Origin: Phenylobacterium sp.
Lineage (GTDB): Bacteria > Pseudomonadota > Alphaproteobacteria > Caulobacterales > Caulobacteraceae
Assembly (NCBI RefSeq): GCF_004299445.1
Contig: NZ_SCTC01000043.1
Location: 1-64,000 of the forward strand
Direction: 5' to 3'
Length of the DNA: 64,000 nt
Numbering within the stretch: the stretch's first letter is position 1; each line of letters begins with the position of its first letter. The position numbers were made by a program, and so were the translations under genes. Below, piece by piece: positions 61,838 to 64,000 of the stretch. The notes under the pieces were generated by a model. It had not been told where the DNA came from. It saw only the letters and a program-made list of their open reading frames with translations, and did not search any database.

Positions 61838-62409
61838 ACCTCCGCTCAACCTTGGCCGGGATGGACCGGCGATTGGTCCTTGGCGGCGGGCTCGTGCTTG
61901 GATCGCTGGCGTTCACGGCCGGCCCCGTCACACCGGCGATCGCGGCCCCCGCCCCGCTGGCCTGGACGCCTCGGGCGCTGTCCCTTCAGCAAGCGCAGGT
62001 GCTGGACGCGGCCGCCGAGCTGATCATCCCGGAGACCGACACGCCGGGCGCGCGCCGCGCCGGCGTGCCGCAGTTCGTCGATCGCGCGCTCGCCGACTAC
62101 TACCCGCCCCCCGAGCGTCAGCGGATCGCGCGGGGACTGGACCAACTGGATGCGGACGCGCGGGCCGCGCACGGCGCCGGATTCGCTGCGCTGAACACGG
62201 AGCAGCAGACGGCGATCCTCAATCGCCACGACGCCGCCGAGGCGGCCGCGGGACCCGGGTTCTTCGCCGCCCTGCGTGACATGGTTACCACCGGCTACTT
62301 CACGTCAGAGCCAGGCGCGACCCTGGCGCTGCGTTACGATCCCGTGCCTGGCGAGTACCGCGCCTGCGTGCCCCTTTCGGAAATCGGCCGCGCCTGGGCG
62401 ACCTCCTAG
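61834..62409 (+). CDS. Gluconate 2-dehydrogenase subunit 3-family protein, Tat-exported
   Basis: 191 aa from GTG at 61834, overlapping the GMC stop by 4 bp. Signal with Tat-type MDRRLVLGGGLVLGSLAFTAG. The mature sequence (LSLQQAQVLDAAAELIIPETDTPGARRAGVPQFVDRALADYY) is the subunit-3 family signature. It pairs with the GMC subunit in the periplasm; a cytochrome subunit is not encoded here. Confidence 0.9.
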   Translation: MNLRSTLAGMDRRLVLGGGLVLGSLAFTAGPVTPAIAAPAPLAWTPRALSLQQAQVLDAAAELIIPETDTPGARRAGVPQFVDRALADYYPPPERQRIARGLDQLDADARAAHGAGFAALNTEQQTAILNRHDAAEAAAGPGFFAALRDMVTTGYFTSEPGATLALRYDPVPGEYRACVPLSEIGRAWATS

Positions 62410-62897
62410 AGCCGCGCCAGAATCTCGGCCACGCAGGCCGCCACACTCCGCCGCGCCGTGTCGACTACCAGGCGGTCACGCGTCCAGGGGCGATAGTCGC
62501 GGCCCACGACTTCCTCCCAGATGGGCGGGGTCAGGCCGGGCACGTCCACGGTGCGGGTCTCGACGCGGCGCCGATGTTCGGCGGGATCGCTGCAGACGAC
62601 CTCTATCTCAAGCACGTCGGCGCCGGCGGCCAGGCCGGCGTCGCGCCAGGAGTCCCGAGTCTTCATCCAAGGGTTCACGCTGTCGCCGACGACGTCGAGG
62701 CCGAGGCGAAGGTTGTCCACGGCCAGGGCGCAGGCAGCGCGGTAGCCCTCGTCGGTGATCGGGGTCGCCTCGTCGGCTATGGCGGTCTCTATCGTGTCGA
62801 TGCGGAGCCAGACGGCCCGTAGCTGGCGGGCCAGCTCGCGGGCGATGGTGGATTTCCCGGTTCCCGGCAGGCCGCTGAAGACGACGAGCCGGGGCAA
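62406..62897 (-). CDS. P-loop AAA family kinase-like ATPase
   Basis: 163 aa from TTG at 62897, 5 bp after the neighbouring dehydrogenase stop. Walker A GLPGTGKST at residues about 9-17; DxxR region LRIDTIETAI and lid-like ETRTVDVPG. Small AAA_33 family, resembling nucleotide or small-molecule kinases. Translationally coupled to the dehydrogenase. Function unknown. It is convergent with the subunit-3 gene. Confidence 0.8.
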   Translation of the reverse strand: MPRLVVFSGLPGTGKSTIARELARQLRAVWLRIDTIETAIADEATPITDEGYRAACALAVDNLRLGLDVVGDSVNPWMKTRDSWRDAGLAAGADVLEIEVVCSDPAEHRRRVETRTVDVPGLTPPIWEEVVGRDYRPWTRDRLVVDTARRSVAACVAEILARL

Positions 62898-62901
62898 GGG
62901 A

Positions 62902-63978
62902 TCAGGCCGCCGCCTGCTTGCGCACGGCGCCGACGATGCGGGCCCGGGCGATTTCGTTGGCGACTTCGTGGGTGGGGCGGCGTTCGTGCTGGGCCTGGTC
63001 GAGGACTTCCTCGAGGGTCAGCATCAGGCGGTCCAGCTTGGCGTCCACCCAGGCCGGGTCGAAGGCTTCGTCGCGGTCGAGGGCGCGGATCTCGCCGGCC
63101 ACGTTGATGATGCCGCCGCCGTTGATGACGTAGTCGGGGGCGTAGAGGACACCGCGGTTGAAGAGTTCGCGGCCCGCGTCGGCGGAGGCCAGCTGGTTGT
63201 TCGCGGCGCCGGCGATGATCTTCGCCCGGATGCGCGACAGGGTGTCGAGGCTGATGGCGCCGCCCAGGGCGCAGGGGGCGAAGACGTCGGCATCGACGTC
63301 GAAGATGGCGGAGGGGGCCACGACCTCGGCGTTCGTCTCGGCGGCCACGCGGCGCAGGGTCTCGCCGTTGACGTCGGTGAGGATGAGCTTGGCGCCGGCG
63401 GCGTGCAGCTTCTTCGCCAGGTATTCGCCGACGTGGCCCACGCCCTGGATGGCGACACGGACGCCGCCCAAGTCGCGCTTCAGCGCGCGCTGCACGCAGA
63501 GGCGGACGCCGCGGAACACGCCCTCGGCGGTGACCGGGCTGGGGTCGCCCGAGGCCGCGGCGTGGCCGTCGAGGCCGGCGACGTAGCGGGTCTGGGTGCG
63601 GGCATAGGCCAGGTCGACGGGCGAGACGCCGACGTCCTCGGCGGTCCAGTACTTGCCGCCCACGTCTTCGACCGCGCGGCCGAAGGCTTCGAACAGCTGG
63701 GGCGTCTTCTGGGTGCGGCTGTCGCCGATGATGACCGACTTTCCGCCGCCCAGCTCGAGGTCGGCCATGGCGTTCTTGTAGGACATGGCGCGCGAGAGAC
63801 GCAGCGCATCGACCAGGGCCTCCTCCGAGGACGCGTAGGGCCACATGCGGCAGCCGCCGGCGGCGGGGCCGCGCGCGGTGGAGTGGACGGCGATGATGCA
63901 CTTCAGGCCGGATTTTTCATCCGAGAAGGCGTGGACGCCTTCATGTCCCTCGAATGCCGGGGAATCGAACAAGGTCAT
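62902..63978 (-). CDS. Leucine dehydrogenase-type amino acid dehydrogenase
   Basis: 358 aa. Substrate domain with catalytic Lys in MADLELGGGKSVIIGD and K in AMSYKNAM; NAD domain GVRVAIQGVGHVGEYLAKKLHAAGAKLILTDVNG. Phe/Leu/Val dehydrogenase family: oxidative deamination of branched or aromatic amino acids. The end of the product (VRKQAAA) is 4 bp before the P-loop kinase start. Exact amino acid unassigned. Confidence 0.92.
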   Translation of the reverse strand: MTLFDSPAFEGHEGVHAFSDEKSGLKCIIAVHSTARGPAAGGCRMWPYASSEEALVDALRLSRAMSYKNAMADLELGGGKSVIIGDSRTQKTPQLFEAFGRAVEDVGGKYWTAEDVGVSPVDLAYARTQTRYVAGLDGHAAASGDPSPVTAEGVFRGVRLCVQRALKRDLGGVRVAIQGVGHVGEYLAKKLHAAGAKLILTDVNGETLRRVAAETNAEVVAPSAIFDVDADVFAPCALGGAISLDTLSRIRAKIIAGAANNQLASADAGRELFNRGVLYAPDYVINGGGIINVAGEIRALDRDEAFDPAWVDAKLDRLMLTLEEVLDQAQHERRPTHEVANEIARARIVGAVRKQAAA

Positions 63979-64000
63979 GCCGTGAACTCTATGTCCTGGG

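Overview
The window is one contiguous, gene-dense, high-GC stretch (roughly 68-70% G+C by eye) of an alphaproteobacterial chromosome. It most likely belongs to Caulobacteraceae and looks Phenylobacterium- or Caulobacter-like. The main evidence is a cckA gene whose catalytic His and receiver Asp fall at residues 322 and 623 when translated from 5561 (the published Caulobacter numbering), placed directly upstream of flhB-fliR-fliQ. Supporting signs are CtrA-type TTAA boxes at flagellar promoters, a sigma-54 promoter before flgFGAH, an alphaproteobacterial GTTC-N7-GTTC SOS box, and proteins ending in PEPxxWA sorting tails. I saw no rRNA, tRNA, IS element, prophage or CRISPR array.

Layout. 1-3.2 kb: lipid and acyl-CoA type metabolism (phytanoyl-CoA dioxygenase-like fragment, crotonase, dienelactone hydrolase, SDR). 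3.2-7.8 kb: a small pentapeptide-like repeat protein, cckA, flhB, fliR and fliQ, all on the minus strand. 7.9-10.8 kb: an OpuC-type osmoprotectant ABC transporter (fused permease/binding protein plus ATPase) and sodC. 10.8-23.4 kb: a flagellar island with fliE-flgC-flgB (minus), fliO-fliP (plus), a PEP-CTERM gene, then fliL-fliM-DUF6468-motE-TPR (minus) and flgF-flgG-flgA-flgH (plus). 24.3-27.4 kb: isoprenoid precursor genes dxs-ispA-xseB. 27.4-34.6 kb: singletons (phosphatase, deacetylase-like protein, GNAT, catalytically dead resolvase-like protein, PEP-CTERM protein, CoxE-like VWA protein, TetR, MFS, lipoprotein). 34.6-37.3 kb: a radical-SAM/UdgX repair operon behind an SOS box. 37.6-43.1 kb: TspO, single-domain response regulator, HTH protein, MASE1 hybrid kinase. 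43.1-48.2 kb: CrtI-like oxidoreductase, NhaA and an arsenic operon (arsI, arsR, arsC, aqpS). 48.4-54 kb: transglutaminase, a 48-aa small ORF, a DUF6134-like protein, a cation transporter and two MFS transporters. 54-56.7 kb: a two-gene KaiC-like ATPase/HWE kinase operon. 57-64 kb: GNAT, AmtB with a sigma-54-type promoter, a TIM-barrel/GMC/subunit-3 sugar-oxidation operon, a P-loop kinase and a leucine-type dehydrogenase.

How the genes fit together. CckA is the top of the phosphorelay that activates CtrA, and the window also holds likely CtrA targets: the flgB/fliO divergent promoter has a perfect TTAA-N7-TTAA, and fliL and fliQ have weaker motifs. The sigma-54 promoter at flgF fits the later flagellar class. 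The most unusual items are the SOS-boxed radical SAM-UdgX pair, the KaiC-like/HWE operon with a degenerate receiver, the resolvase-fold protein lacking its catalytic residues, and the arsenic operon that uses an aquaglyceroporin with no ArsB/Acr3 pump visible.
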